The notes: a model not told the origin generated them from the sequence alone. A DNA stretch of 64,000 nucleotides from Desulfoscipio sp. XC116 (GCF_039851975.1 NZ_CP156660.1:1364001-1428000); one strand, 5' to 3'; shown: positions 42,950-51,353, counted from the stretch's first letter. A program made the numbers and translations.

Positions 42950-43651
42950 ATGGAACAGGGATTATTAAACGAATTCAAGCGTCAATTAGAACAGGAAAAA
43001 AACAATTTAATGCAAACCATAAGCCATATCGACGATGGAGGTCTGGGCGTTTCCCTGTCGGAATCCGTAGAAGAGCTATCTACCTATGACCAGCACCCGG
43101 CAGACGTGGGTACCGAAGTATTTGAGCGCAGTAAAGATTTTGCCCTGCGTGAAGATGCCATGATTAAAATACAGGCTATTGAGCATGCCATGCAAAGAAT
43201 GCAGAACGGCACTTACGGTACTTGTGAAATATGTGGGGAAAAAATACCCTTGGAACGGCTGCAGGCGGTACCTTATACCACCCAGTGCGTCAATTGTCGA
43301 GCTCAGGTAGAGGAGCCTGCCCATAGAAAAAACGTGCGTCCTGTGGAGGAGGATATTTTGGAGCCGCCTTTTGCCCGTACTTTTAATGACCCCACGGATA
43401 AAAACGGTTACGACGGCGAAGACGCCTGGCAAGATGTGGCCAGATGGCAGGAACATTCGCCCCTTTCCGGGGCCGGGGCCTACTATGGCGGTGGTGAATT
43501 TGGCGGGGATGAGCCGGGTGATACGGATTTAATCGACCATATACCATACGAGGTGGGCAGTGATGGTATCTTTTATGAAAGTACTCGGGATATGGATAAT
43601 GAAAATGACCCTGCGGAAAGAATCGATGTTGGCATAAACCATGAAGATTAA
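42950..43651 (+). CDS. TraR/DksA-type C4 zinc-finger protein (YteA-like)
   Basis: An N-terminal coiled-coil region (EFKRQLEQEKNNLMQTI; DVGTEVFERSKD) precedes a C4 zinc finger, CEICGEKIPLERLQAVPYTT then CVNC. This is the layout of DksA/TraR proteins and of YteA, a sporulation-linked relative in Firmicutes. About 100 further residues are acidic and glycine-rich (from about residue 130) and probably disordered. It may bind RNA polymerase. AGGGGGG precedes ATG. Confidence 0.85.
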   Translation: MEQGLLNEFKRQLEQEKNNLMQTISHIDDGGLGVSLSESVEELSTYDQHPADVGTEVFERSKDFALREDAMIKIQAIEHAMQRMQNGTYGTCEICGEKIPLERLQAVPYTTQCVNCRAQVEEPAHRKNVRPVEEDILEPPFARTFNDPTDKNGYDGEDAWQDVARWQEHSPLSGAGAYYGGGEFGGDEPGDTDLIDHIPYEVGSDGIFYESTRDMDNENDPAERIDVGINHED

Positions 43652-43713
43652 TTAAGTGTTTTTCCATTGGAATTGTCACCGTCTTTAGCATATGGTATAT
43701 TAAGAGTGATTTT

Positions 43714-43824
43714 AAAAGTCGGGCTGGGAAAAGCACACGTCATAGCCGGGCCCTTGAGGCAGCGAATATGCCCGCGGGACTTCATCTTGGCTCTTAAGAT
43801 GAGGGCCCCCGGGTATTATTTTTT
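43714..43824 (+). promoter_or_regulatory. Riboswitch-like leader with terminator, possibly NiCo (czcD) type
   Basis: AAGTC (43716-43720) pairs with GACTT (43778-43782), enclosing AGCCGGG (43744-43750), GGCAGC (43758-43763) and GCGGGAC (43774-43780). These resemble NiCo riboswitch core segments in the same order. The closing 3' strand also belongs to a terminator stem, as expected for a switch. The first GGCA segment of the class is not clear here, so the class is tentative. Confidence 0.42.
43771..43824 (+). terminator. Strong terminator upstream of the CDF gene
   Basis: The arm at 43771-43788 (CCCGCGGGACTTCATCTT) pairs with 43796-43813 with two mismatches, followed by TATTATTTTTT. It sits about 55 bp before the CDF start and must be avoided for expression. 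Confidence 0.75.
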
Positions 43825-43878
43825 GTGCATTGGTAACTGGTGTGGTTGCCGGGTTGTTATATATAGGGGGAAGGATAT

Positions 43879-44844
43879 ATGTTTGCTGAAGAGAAAATAA
43901 AAGTGGCTCGTCTATCTATCATATCCAATTCAATATTGACAGTAGGCAAGTTGGCCGTCGGTCTTTCAATGAATTCAATTAGTGTTATATCCGAAGCCAT
44001 CCATTCGGGGCTGGATTTAATGGCGGCCCTGATTGCCTTTGCGTCGGTGCGGGAATCCAACAAACCGGCTGATGACCGGCACAGGTACGGGCATGGTAAA
44101 TTTGAAAACCTGGCGGCTATTATTGAAGCGATTTTAATACTGCTGGCTGCGGGCTTAATCGTTAAAGAGGCATTACCCCAATTATACGAAGCAACTGAAG
44201 TTAAGTCGCTGGGTTTGGGAGTTGTAGTCATGGGTGTCTCCGCTGCAATGAACTTTTTTGTCTCCACCAGGTTGATGAAGGTGGCTAAAAAGACTGATTC
44301 ACCGGCTCTTGCCGCCGATGCCTGGCACTTACGTACTGATGTTTTAACTTCTTTGGGTGTGTTGATTGGCATAGTGATTATGAAATTCACCGGCTGGCTT
44401 ATAGTTGATCCGCTTATTGCCATTGGCGTAGCGATATTAATTGTAAAAGCAGCTTATGATCTGCTGAGGGAGTCTCTGGGCAGTATGTTGGACGTTCGGC
44501 TGCCGGACAGCGATGAACAAGCTATCAGAGACATTTTAGAAGGTTATGCCAGCCGGTATGTTGACTATCGAAATTTGCGCACTCGCAAAGCCGGGCCACA
44601 GCGGTATATCGATTTTAACCTAATTGTGCCGCGAGGTAAAAAGATTATCACCTCTCATGAATTATGCGATAGCATTGAACGGGATTTGCGTCAACACTTG
44701 CCCGGAGTGGAAGTTATTATTCATGTTGAACCTTGTGTGCCCGAAGCGGGAGACTGTGATATATGTAAGATCCGTTTACATTATCAAGGGGAGGGAAGCA
44801 GCGATACTTGCGCTGTGTGTGATAAGTGTCGCGGTAAGCTATGA
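43879..44844 (+). CDS. Cation diffusion facilitator metal exporter
   Basis: It is a proton-coupled exporter of divalent metals in the cytoplasmic membrane. Six helices cover about residues 10-210. Metal ligands are H42 and D46 in ISEAIHSGLD and the DAWHLRTD pair in helix 5. RHRYGHGKFENL is typical. A cytoplasmic domain follows, then an unusual cysteine-rich tail with CDIC and overlapping CAVC and CDKC motifs. AGGGGGAAGG precedes ATG. The upstream leader suggests metal-controlled expression. Length is 321. Confidence 0.92.
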   Translation: MFAEEKIKVARLSIISNSILTVGKLAVGLSMNSISVISEAIHSGLDLMAALIAFASVRESNKPADDRHRYGHGKFENLAAIIEAILILLAAGLIVKEALPQLYEATEVKSLGLGVVVMGVSAAMNFFVSTRLMKVAKKTDSPALAADAWHLRTDVLTSLGVLIGIVIMKFTGWLIVDPLIAIGVAILIVKAAYDLLRESLGSMLDVRLPDSDEQAIRDILEGYASRYVDYRNLRTRKAGPQRYIDFNLIVPRGKKIITSHELCDSIERDLRQHLPGVEVIIHVEPCVPEAGDCDICKIRLHYQGEGSSDTCAVCDKCRGKL

Positions 44845-44948
44845 TTTCATTAGCTGCCCCTTAAAAAAACGGCTAATTCCCGTATAGTAAATAAAACGAC
44901 TTACTTCGGGAAGGAGAGATGAGGTAGCACCAGAGGGAGTGTGGCAGT

Positions 44949-45665
44949 GTGCTATTTGGGGATGAAGTGGAAGTTTGCTTACAGAGAATCAGGGAAGGTG
45001 ACGAATCGTCAAGGGAAAAGTTAATAACGGATGCCAAACCCTTTATTGCCGGGGTGGTAGGTCGCCTTTGCGGCCGCAGTCTAAGCTGGGACCGCGATGA
45101 TGAACTGAGTATTGGACTGATCGCCTTTAATGAGGCTATTGAACGGTTTAAGGAAAAAATGGATGTGCCTTTTACCGCCTTTGCACGCATGGTGATCAGG
45201 AGCAGGGTGACCGACTATTTGCGCAAAGAATCAAGATGGAACCGAGTGGATTTACATACGTGGGAGATGCCGCCTGAAGGGGCAATCAGCCAGGCGGAGA
45301 AAAATGCTTCGTGGATGAAATATGTTGATGAAACTGCTCGGCGTGAAAGAATTGAGGAAATAAATAATTATAATTTAAAAATCAGCAGTCTGGGCATCAC
45401 ATTTAAGGACCTCGTAAAAGTGTCGCCAAAGCACCGGGATACCCGGCAAACATTAATTCGGGCGGCCTGCTATATTGTAGAACACCGTGTGTTATACGAT
45501 GCTTTACAAGCCAGCAAACGACTGCCCATGCGAGAGTTGGAGCTGGGTACGGGCATAAGCCGCAAGGTACTTGAGCGAGGTCGTAAATATATTATCGGTA
45601 TAGCTACTTTGCTGTATTATCGTGAAGAGTTTATTTACTTAAGTTCGTATGTCAGGTTACCATGA
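44949..45665 (+). CDS. sigI: RNA polymerase sigma factor SigI (GTG start)
   Basis: SigI is a small sigma-70 family factor for heat, envelope or, in cellulolytic Clostridia, polysaccharide signals. Region 2 is seen in DDELSIGLIAFNEAIERF and PFTAFARMVIRSRVTDYLR. The C-terminal SigI-specific domain has LPMRELELGTGISRKVLERG. GTG 44949 has GAGGGAG (44934-44940) 8 nt upstream. The next gene encodes the matching anti-sigma factor, 15 bp away. Length is 238. Confidence 0.92.
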   Translation: MLFGDEVEVCLQRIREGDESSREKLITDAKPFIAGVVGRLCGRSLSWDRDDELSIGLIAFNEAIERFKEKMDVPFTAFARMVIRSRVTDYLRKESRWNRVDLHTWEMPPEGAISQAEKNASWMKYVDETARRERIEEINNYNLKISSLGITFKDLVKVSPKHRDTRQTLIRAACYIVEHRVLYDALQASKRLPMRELELGTGISRKVLERGRKYIIGIATLLYYREEFIYLSSYVRLP

Positions 45666-45680
45666 GGGGAGTGTTGATTG

Positions 45681-46844
45681 ATGAGACCGGGCCGGGGATT
45701 AGTTCTAGAAATAAAAAAAAGAAGCTGTGTTGTCGTAACCGGTGACGGTCAGTTTTTGGAAGTACCCAGACCTTGCAGCGATCTGGTTTTGGGACAGGAA
45801 TTAGTATTTAACCGATCAGTCCGGCCAGGGTTTAAATCTGTCTATTTAGCAGTGGCATCGGTAATGGTAGTTGTTCTGGCCTGGTTTGTTTTTAACTCTA
45901 CGCTCCCCCGGGCAGTGGCATATGTTGCACTGGATATTAACCCCAGCCTGGAGTTGGGGATTAATAGCGGAGGGGAGATTATCTCTGCCAGGGGTGTTAA
46001 TGATGATGGCAAGGAACTTCTAAAAAAGGTAACGGTGGTGAATGAGCCGTTGGCTGAAGGTGTACAGAAAATTATAGCCGGCTGTATTACATACCAATAT
46101 CTAAATTCCGGCCAAGAGAATCTCGTGTTGGCCACAGTAACCGATGTTGTGCCTAAAAAATCAGATAAAGAAAGTACTGCGTCAATTAATGAGGTTCATG
46201 ATTGTGTATACAACTCCATAAACAGCTCGATAGATGAAGCTGGAGTGAGAGCGAAATTGATAGTAGCCGATACTAATTTAGAAACCATGAAAAAAGCTCG
46301 TGATAGCGGTGTTACTCCCGGTCGTTATATATTGCAAAAAGAAGCGCTGAAAAAAGGAGTACAAATAACCGACCGGGAATTAAGGGAAGAACCTATTCGG
46401 GAATTAGAAGTACAGAAAAATTTTCGGATCGGAGATCTGATGCAAAAGGAAATTAACAATGGGTTATCCGACAAACCTGATAAGTTTGGCAAAACCGGAA
46501 AACCTGCAAAAAAAAGCAACTCTGACGATCACAATAAACCTGCATCATTCTCACCGGAAAAATTCGATGATAGTCAAAATAATCGCGTGGGACGTAATGT
46601 TACCCGTGATAATGAAAATGATAAAGAAAGTACTAATAACGCCCGGGGAAAATCGCCTGTTTTCCGGGATAATGGTGATTTTTCTAAGAGACAACTGTTC
46701 CATCGGGATAAAGAATTACAGAAAAAAGACAACCCCAAACAAAAAGAAACGAACAGATATGAAAGAGATGATACGGTTTGGAAATTTAATAGAGATAAAC
46801 ATAAGGACAAAGGTAAGGATAACGATAGATATAAAAATAATTAA
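45681..46844 (+). CDS. rsgI: Anti-sigma-I factor RsgI family
   Basis: It probably holds SigI at the membrane until an outside signal. Residues 1-50 form the cytoplasmic RsgI N-domain, one helix covers about 54-72, and an outside domain begins AYVALDINPSLELGIN. In studied RsgI proteins the chain self-cleaves between N and P of this motif (here N87-P88). From about residue 245 the tail is a long run rich in K, D, N and R with no domain, unlike the carbohydrate-binding RsgI of cellulolytic species. ATG 45681 follows GGGGAGTG. Confidence 0.9.
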   Translation: MRPGRGLVLEIKKRSCVVVTGDGQFLEVPRPCSDLVLGQELVFNRSVRPGFKSVYLAVASVMVVVLAWFVFNSTLPRAVAYVALDINPSLELGINSGGEIISARGVNDDGKELLKKVTVVNEPLAEGVQKIIAGCITYQYLNSGQENLVLATVTDVVPKKSDKESTASINEVHDCVYNSINSSIDEAGVRAKLIVADTNLETMKKARDSGVTPGRYILQKEALKKGVQITDRELREEPIRELEVQKNFRIGDLMQKEINNGLSDKPDKFGKTGKPAKKSNSDDHNKPASFSPEKFDDSQNNRVGRNVTRDNENDKESTNNARGKSPVFRDNGDFSKRQLFHRDKELQKKDNPKQKETNRYERDDTVWKFNRDKHKDKGKDNDRYKNN

Positions 46845-46912
46845 TCAAATATATTGCATGTCGGTATATTCCCAACAACTGTTATATAGCAGGCAATGCA
46901 AGTCAATACGAT

Positions 46913-46937
46913 GCCCTCCGCAGTTGCGGGGGCGTTT
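46913..46937 (+). terminator. Probable terminator after rsgI
   Basis: GCCC-T-CCGCA (46913-46922) pairs with TGCGG-GGGC (46925-46933) leaving a bulged T, followed by GTTTAGG. The T-run is weak. Confidence 0.45.
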
Positions 46938-46972
46938 AGGTGTCGGCAATTAAGCTGCAAAGATTCATTGGC

Positions 46973-47001
46973 TTGATTTCTAATGTATAATTAAGTATAA
47001 T
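46973..47001 (+). promoter_or_regulatory. Promoter of an intergenic RNA
   Basis: TTGATT (46973-46978) and TATAAT (46996-47001), 17-bp spacer. No ORF follows for 250 bp, but a terminator lies at 47121-47170. Confidence 0.7.
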
Positions 47002-47007
47002 TTGCCA

Positions 47008-47170
47008 TAGGGTTCGGGAAGGCGGAAACTAATATAGCTTTTATTTGCCCGCAAGTGTTGTGCAAGCTTAATTGCCGGAGGCTTAATACAAAGAGTGAGT
47101 TATTAATATCAACAACGTTGGCCATGAAGGCATCCGGTCTAAGAAAAGACAGGAGTTCATGGCTTTTTTT
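47008..47170 (+). ncRNA. Candidate structured RNA or leader, class unknown
   Basis: A unit of about 163 nt lies between a good promoter and a clear terminator, without a supported ORF. It contains GGGTTCGGGAAGGCGGAAAC (47010-47029) and TTGCCCGCAAGTGTTGT (47045-47061), the latter similar to the CCCGCAACTGT box of cobalamin riboswitches; other cobalamin elements are not evident. It could be a riboswitch for the following DUF4198 gene or a free small RNA. Confidence 0.45.
47121..47170 (+). terminator. Terminator of the intergenic RNA
   Basis: GCCATGAA (47121-47128) and TTCATGGC (47156-47163) pair perfectly, followed by TTTTTTT. The 27-nt loop contains GTCT...AGAC, a second small stem. Confidence 0.8.
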
Positions 47171-47253
47171 GTAGTCTTGCTATGTGGACTGATTTTTTAT
47201 TTAACATGACACTAATAATATGATAAGAGGAAAATAAGAAAGGTGGCGCAAAA

Positions 47254-47883
47254 ATGGCAGAACAATCGGCAATCCGGCAGGCTATTTGGCTGGAACCAGC
47301 TCATTTACATTTTCACCACGGCGATAACATTGAAGTTAAAGTGTTGTGGGGACGGGCTATGCATAAGGACGGTGTCGGCGACTCCAGCGGTTGGAAAGGA
47401 TATGCGGTTGATCCCGACGGCGTTGAAATACCTGTACAAATAAGGCTCGCTCCGGATGGTCAGCATAATGTTCTTCTTTTTAATTCCGGATACGAGGGGA
47501 TGTATACCGTACAAGTCGAAAGTGATGCCGCCGCTGGGCAGTGGGCCCGGGTACTGGTGCCTGTGGGACATCATATACACGGGCATGGCAAGGCACTTAA
47601 CCGGGGTTTGGAAATTGTGCCGGGCACATACGGTGAATTTCATCCGGGAGATGCTGTTGATCTAACCGTGCTGTATAACGGCGCGCCACTTGCCGGAGCC
47701 CGGGTACAGGCTACTTACCATCTTTATGAAGATGATGGTTTTGCGCACATCCTAAAAGCCGATGAGCAGGGCAAAGTGCAGTTTACTTTTGATGCCCGGG
47801 GGCACTGGTTGTTCCAAGTCGACAGTAATGCGGATAATCGTGATCTGACGGTTACGTTAGTGATACCCGGGGTCAGGGGGTGA
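47254..47883 (+). CDS. DUF4198 family protein, possible metal-uptake accessory
   Basis: The 209-residue protein is beta-rich, with histidine clusters HLHFHHGD (about residues 22-29) and GHHIHGHGKALN (about 107). The layout of two Ig-like halves (PGTYGEFHPGDAVDLTVLYNG in the second) is like DUF4198, a family often found with nickel and cobalt transporters. No signal peptide is evident, which is odd for a family usually exported. AAAGGTGG is 8 nt before ATG. A glutaredoxin gene follows 8 bp later, so the pair is an operon. Confidence 0.75.
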   Translation: MAEQSAIRQAIWLEPAHLHFHHGDNIEVKVLWGRAMHKDGVGDSSGWKGYAVDPDGVEIPVQIRLAPDGQHNVLLFNSGYEGMYTVQVESDAAAGQWARVLVPVGHHIHGHGKALNRGLEIVPGTYGEFHPGDAVDLTVLYNGAPLAGARVQATYHLYEDDGFAHILKADEQGKVQFTFDARGHWLFQVDSNADNRDLTVTLVIPGVRG

Positions 47884-47891
47884 TGTAATAA

Positions 47892-48107
47892 GTGGCTGGA
47901 ATCATGATTTACACTAAAACAGGTTGCCCTTATTGTCAAAAGGCGGTGAAGGATTACAAGGCCAGGGGTATTAACTTCAAGGAAATAAATATCAGTCTGG
48001 ATGTTGCGGCCAAACAATTGGTCCAAGAAAAATTTGGGGCCGGCCAAGTGCCGGTAATTGTGGAAGACGGTAAATTAGTAAGCACCGGGTATAGCGGTGG
48101 CGGGTGA
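47892..48107 (+). CDS. Glutaredoxin-like thiol protein
   Basis: At 71 residues it is a minimal glutaredoxin fold. CPYC near residue 13 is the redox motif, and GAGQVPVIVEDGKLVSTGYS has the cis-proline. It would reduce disulfides or bind a metal in the cytoplasm. The C-terminus ends YSGGG. GTG 47892 has GGGGGTGAT about 7 nt upstream; ATG 47904 is an alternative. Coupling with the DUF4198 gene suggests a shared metal or redox role. Confidence 0.88.
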   Translation: MAGIMIYTKTGCPYCQKAVKDYKARGINFKEINISLDVAAKQLVQEKFGAGQVPVIVEDGKLVSTGYSGGG

Positions 48108-48143
48108 GGAATTTAACAGTACCGGCGGTTGCCTGGTTAGATA

Positions 48144-48172
48144 CCACGCCGTAGGGCGTGGTTTATTGTTTT
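48144..48172 (+). terminator. Terminator after the glutaredoxin gene
   Basis: CCACGCC and GGCGTGG form a perfect 7-bp stem with a GTAG loop, followed by TTTATTGTTTT. Confidence 0.8.
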
Positions 48173-48218
48173 GCCGCTAATGGAATGATATAATTTTTAA
48201 TTGGGAGGGACGAAGAAT

Positions 48219-49166
48219 TTGCTGCCTGTTTATCAACTGGCTATTCCTACTCCTTATGCAGTTGGCCCCGTAAATGCTTATTTAATAAAGAGTGATCCCA
48301 TAACACTTATAGATATCGGACCCGATACGCCGCGTGCCGATAAGTTTTTGCGGAATATGCTGGCGTCGCTGGATTGCCGGGTTGAGGACATCAAAAGGAT
48401 TGTGGTTACCCATTCTCACCCCGACCACTGCGGCCTGGCGGCACAAGTCGCCAAAGCGGCCGGTGCGGCGGTATTAATACATCCCCTGGAAGAGAGCAAG
48501 TTAATGGGAGAGCCTGATTATTTCAGGGAGCGGCTGCCCTTTATCGTGGAAACCGGCGTTCCGGCGGAGGTCGTGCAGGAAATCATAGGTGAAAGAGATA
48601 AGTTGCCCCACCCATCCGTAAAGGGCGTACATACCAAGCCAATGAGCGGGGGGGAAACCATTGAATTTGACGGGGGCGCGCTAAAAATTATGCATTTTCC
48701 CGGACACAGCCCCGGGCATCTGTGCCTTTATGCCCCGGAACAAAAATTCTTTTTTTCGGGTGATTTTTTGCTGCCTCATATCACTCCCAACCCGCTGATG
48801 GAGCCTGACCATGACAAACCCGGATCACGCTTACCGGCCTTAAAACAATACCTTGCCGGTCTGGACACGTTGGAAAAGCTGGAAATCGCCATGGTGTTCC
48901 CCGGCCACGGCGGTACCTTTAACGATTATCGCAGTGTGATAAACGTAGGGCGGCGACACCATCGGTCTCAGTTCGCGCGAATTAAAGATAAGCTTAAGAT
49001 GGGAGAACTTAGTGCTTATCAAATAAGTAAAGCCATGTATCCGGATCTGAAGGGATGGGAAATCTTTCTGGGGTTATCGGAAATACTGGCCCACCTGGAT
49101 TTGCTGGTGGAAAAAGGCCGGATCAACTGCTCAAACAGGCAGGGGGTCAATTACTACAGCAATTAA
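48219..49166 (+). CDS. Metallo-beta-lactamase fold hydrolase (TTG start)
   Basis: The zinc motif HSHPDH is at about residue 70, followed by GHSPGH, the FSGDFLLPH segment and PGHGG. A C-terminal winged-helix-like extension follows, as in the LACTB2-like branch. It is a soluble hydrolase of unknown substrate. TTG 48219 (MLPVYQLAIPTP) has GGGAGGG (48203-48209) 9 nt upstream. Length is 315. murT begins 42 bp later. Confidence 0.88.
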   Translation: MLPVYQLAIPTPYAVGPVNAYLIKSDPITLIDIGPDTPRADKFLRNMLASLDCRVEDIKRIVVTHSHPDHCGLAAQVAKAAGAAVLIHPLEESKLMGEPDYFRERLPFIVETGVPAEVVQEIIGERDKLPHPSVKGVHTKPMSGGETIEFDGGALKIMHFPGHSPGHLCLYAPEQKFFFSGDFLLPHITPNPLMEPDHDKPGSRLPALKQYLAGLDTLEKLEIAMVFPGHGGTFNDYRSVINVGRRHHRSQFARIKDKLKMGELSAYQISKAMYPDLKGWEIFLGLSEILAHLDLLVEKGRINCSNRQGVNYYSN

Positions 49167-49208
49167 CGGGTATTTTAAATTAACCCATTAATTTATTTGA
49201 GGTATAGT

Positions 49209-50624
49209 ATGAATTTGCGTTTAATTATAGCCATACTGGCGGCTAAATTAGCCATGTACTTAAGCAGGCTGACCGGTCGGGGGCGTGGCTCGTCTCTTCC
49301 GGGTATGCTGGCATTGCGCATATATCCCGAATTATTAAAACATTATCAGGGCCGGACCCGCAAAGGCGTGATTATGACTACCGGCACCAACGGTAAAACC
49401 ACTACCAGTAATATGCTGGCTGATATTATGGAACAAGCCGGCTACCGGGTGGTGACCAACCGTGAAGGGGCTAATTTAATTACCGGTGTGGCGACGGCAT
49501 ATATCAAATCCGGCACTCTGACAGCCCGCTTAAATTGCGATTATGCAGTGCTGGAAGTTGATGAGGCTGCTTTCCCGGCGGTGACGCGCTGGATAAGGCC
49601 CAACCGGGTGCTGGTAACTAATTTTTTTCGCGATCAGCTGGATAGGTATGGGGAATTGGACACTACAGTTGCTAAAGTACTGGGGGCCTTAAAAAAACTG
49701 TCTGGAGACACCGAATTAATCTTAAATGCTGATGACCCTCTGGTGGCCCGCCTATTCAAGGAAACCGGTCGGACCACGATGTTCTATGGGGTATGTCCGG
49801 ATGCGGCATTGTCAAGTGCGGCGGCCTATAGCCGGGAGGCCAAGTTCTGTCCTTTTTGCGGCGTTACTCTTGTTTATGACTTTTACATATACAGCCAGCT
49901 GGGCGATTTTAAATGTCCGCAGTGTGGATTTGCCCGGCCCCGGCCGGATATAGAGGCTAAGGACGTTATTAGTGATGCGGCGGGCATAAAAGCGACTATT
50001 AGAGGCAGCGGTGCGTACGGGGGCACATGGTCATTGTTCATACCGGTGCGTGGTATATACAATGCCTACAATGCTCTTGCTGCCTTTGCTGCGGCATTGT
50101 CACTGGGGGTGGCCCCGGAGAAAGCCGCCTATTATTTAACTAAATATATCCCGGCTGCAGGTCGCATGGAATCATTTTGTTATGCTGAAAAACAGGTGAC
50201 CTTAACCCTGGTGAAGAATCCCACCGGTTTTAACCAAGCTCTGACGAGTCTTTTAGCATATAAGGGCAAGCAGGATGTTATGATCGCTATTAATGATAAC
50301 GATGCGGATGGCCGGGATATTTCCTGGCTCTGGGATGTGGATTTTGAAGTGCTGGTACGGTATCTTAATCAATTTAACGGATTTATTTGTTCCGGTCGGC
50401 GAGCCGAAGAAATGGCTTTGCGTTTAAAATACGCCGGGGTGCCCACTTGTCTGCTGACCACGGAAAGGAATTACCGGCGGGCTTTGGATGCGGCTTTGCA
50501 TGGGGAAGGAGCGGCGGTGGGTATACTGGCTACTTATACAGCTCTATGGCCGGTGGAAAAAATTTTAGGTCAAAAGGCCGAGAGGGTGAGTAATAGTGCT
50601 GACCGTGTGCCATCTGTATCCTGA
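49209..50624 (+). CDS. murT: Lipid II isoglutaminyl synthase, MurT subunit
   Basis: MurT with GatD amidates the glutamate of lipid II, needed for peptidoglycan cross-linking in many Gram-positives. It is Mur-ligase-like: ATP loop MTTGTNGKTTTSNM, a four-cysteine zinc ribbon (CPFCG...CPQCG, about residues 216-240) and a C-terminal DUF1727 domain. ATG 49209 has TGAGG just upstream. Its 3' end overlaps gatD by 29 bp, so the two are translationally coupled. Length is 471. Confidence 0.95.
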   Translation: MNLRLIIAILAAKLAMYLSRLTGRGRGSSLPGMLALRIYPELLKHYQGRTRKGVIMTTGTNGKTTTSNMLADIMEQAGYRVVTNREGANLITGVATAYIKSGTLTARLNCDYAVLEVDEAAFPAVTRWIRPNRVLVTNFFRDQLDRYGELDTTVAKVLGALKKLSGDTELILNADDPLVARLFKETGRTTMFYGVCPDAALSSAAAYSREAKFCPFCGVTLVYDFYIYSQLGDFKCPQCGFARPRPDIEAKDVISDAAGIKATIRGSGAYGGTWSLFIPVRGIYNAYNALAAFAAALSLGVAPEKAAYYLTKYIPAAGRMESFCYAEKQVTLTLVKNPTGFNQALTSLLAYKGKQDVMIAINDNDADGRDISWLWDVDFEVLVRYLNQFNGFICSGRRAEEMALRLKYAGVPTCLLTTERNYRRALDAALHGEGAAVGILATYTALWPVEKILGQKAERVSNSADRVPSVS

Positions 50625-51318
50625 CTTGTTAAACTTGTACGGTGATCGCGGCAATGTGCTGGCTTTTGTTCAACGCTGCAATTGGCGGGGGCTGCCGGTT
50701 CGTGTGGAAGAGGTCAACCTTGGTGATCCGGTAGAGTTTGCTGATTATGATTTTTTATTTATCGGCGGCGGCTCGGACCGGGAGCAAACTCTGATGGCCG
50801 CGGATCTCAAGGCTCGGGTAACCGGTTTACGTGCCGCGGTTGATAATGGTTTGGTGGTGCTGGCTATCTGTGGCGGGTATCAGTTACTGGGATGTTACTA
50901 TCGCACACCGGAGGGGCGGGAAATTCCCGGGTTGGGCCTGCTGGGTTTTTACACCGAAGCGGGAGACAAACGATTTATTGGTAATGTGGTTTTGGAAACA
51001 GAACTGGCCGGAAAAAAAACCAAATTGGTGGGTTTTGAAAACCACGGAGGACAGACCTTTTTAAACGGCCTTGAGCCACTGGGCAGTGTTCTATATGGCA
51101 GCGGCAATAACGGGCGTGATGGCCTGGAAGGGGCTCGCTATAAAAACGTATTTTGTTCTTATTTACACGGTCCTCTTTTACCTAAGAATCCGGCCTTGAC
51201 CGATCATTTAATCGCTTTGGCCCTGGCCAGGAGAGGTTATGCATCCCAATTGGCCGTGCTGGATGATAGTGTAGAAAATATGGCTAATCAGGCTATGCTA
51301 AAAAGATTGTTAAGTTAA
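50596..51318 (+). CDS. gatD: Lipid II isoglutaminyl synthase, GatD subunit
   Basis: It is the glutaminase half of MurT-GatD, supplying ammonia. VCHLYPDLLNLYGDRGN begins the class I amidotransferase fold, the catalytic cysteine is in LAICGGYQLLG, and FCSYLHGPLLPKNP holds the histidine. GTG 50596 lies inside murT with GAGGGTGAG upstream. Length is 240, as usual. Confidence 0.95.
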   Translation: MLTVCHLYPDLLNLYGDRGNVLAFVQRCNWRGLPVRVEEVNLGDPVEFADYDFLFIGGGSDREQTLMAADLKARVTGLRAAVDNGLVVLAICGGYQLLGCYYRTPEGREIPGLGLLGFYTEAGDKRFIGNVVLETELAGKKTKLVGFENHGGQTFLNGLEPLGSVLYGSGNNGRDGLEGARYKNVFCSYLHGPLLPKNPALTDHLIALALARRGYASQLAVLDDSVENMANQAMLKRLLS

Positions 51319-51353
51319 AAAATAAAAGGTTGCCGGTATGAATATGTTTTGTT

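Noticed and set aside
44850-44940. SigI autoregulatory promoter
   Set aside because: GCCCCT near 44854 and CGTA near 44880 resemble the elements, but the spacing is too long to claim.
47008-47170. Assignment as a cobalamin riboswitch
   Set aside because: Only the CCCGCAA-TGT box is similar; the other conserved cobalamin segments are missing, so no class is claimed.
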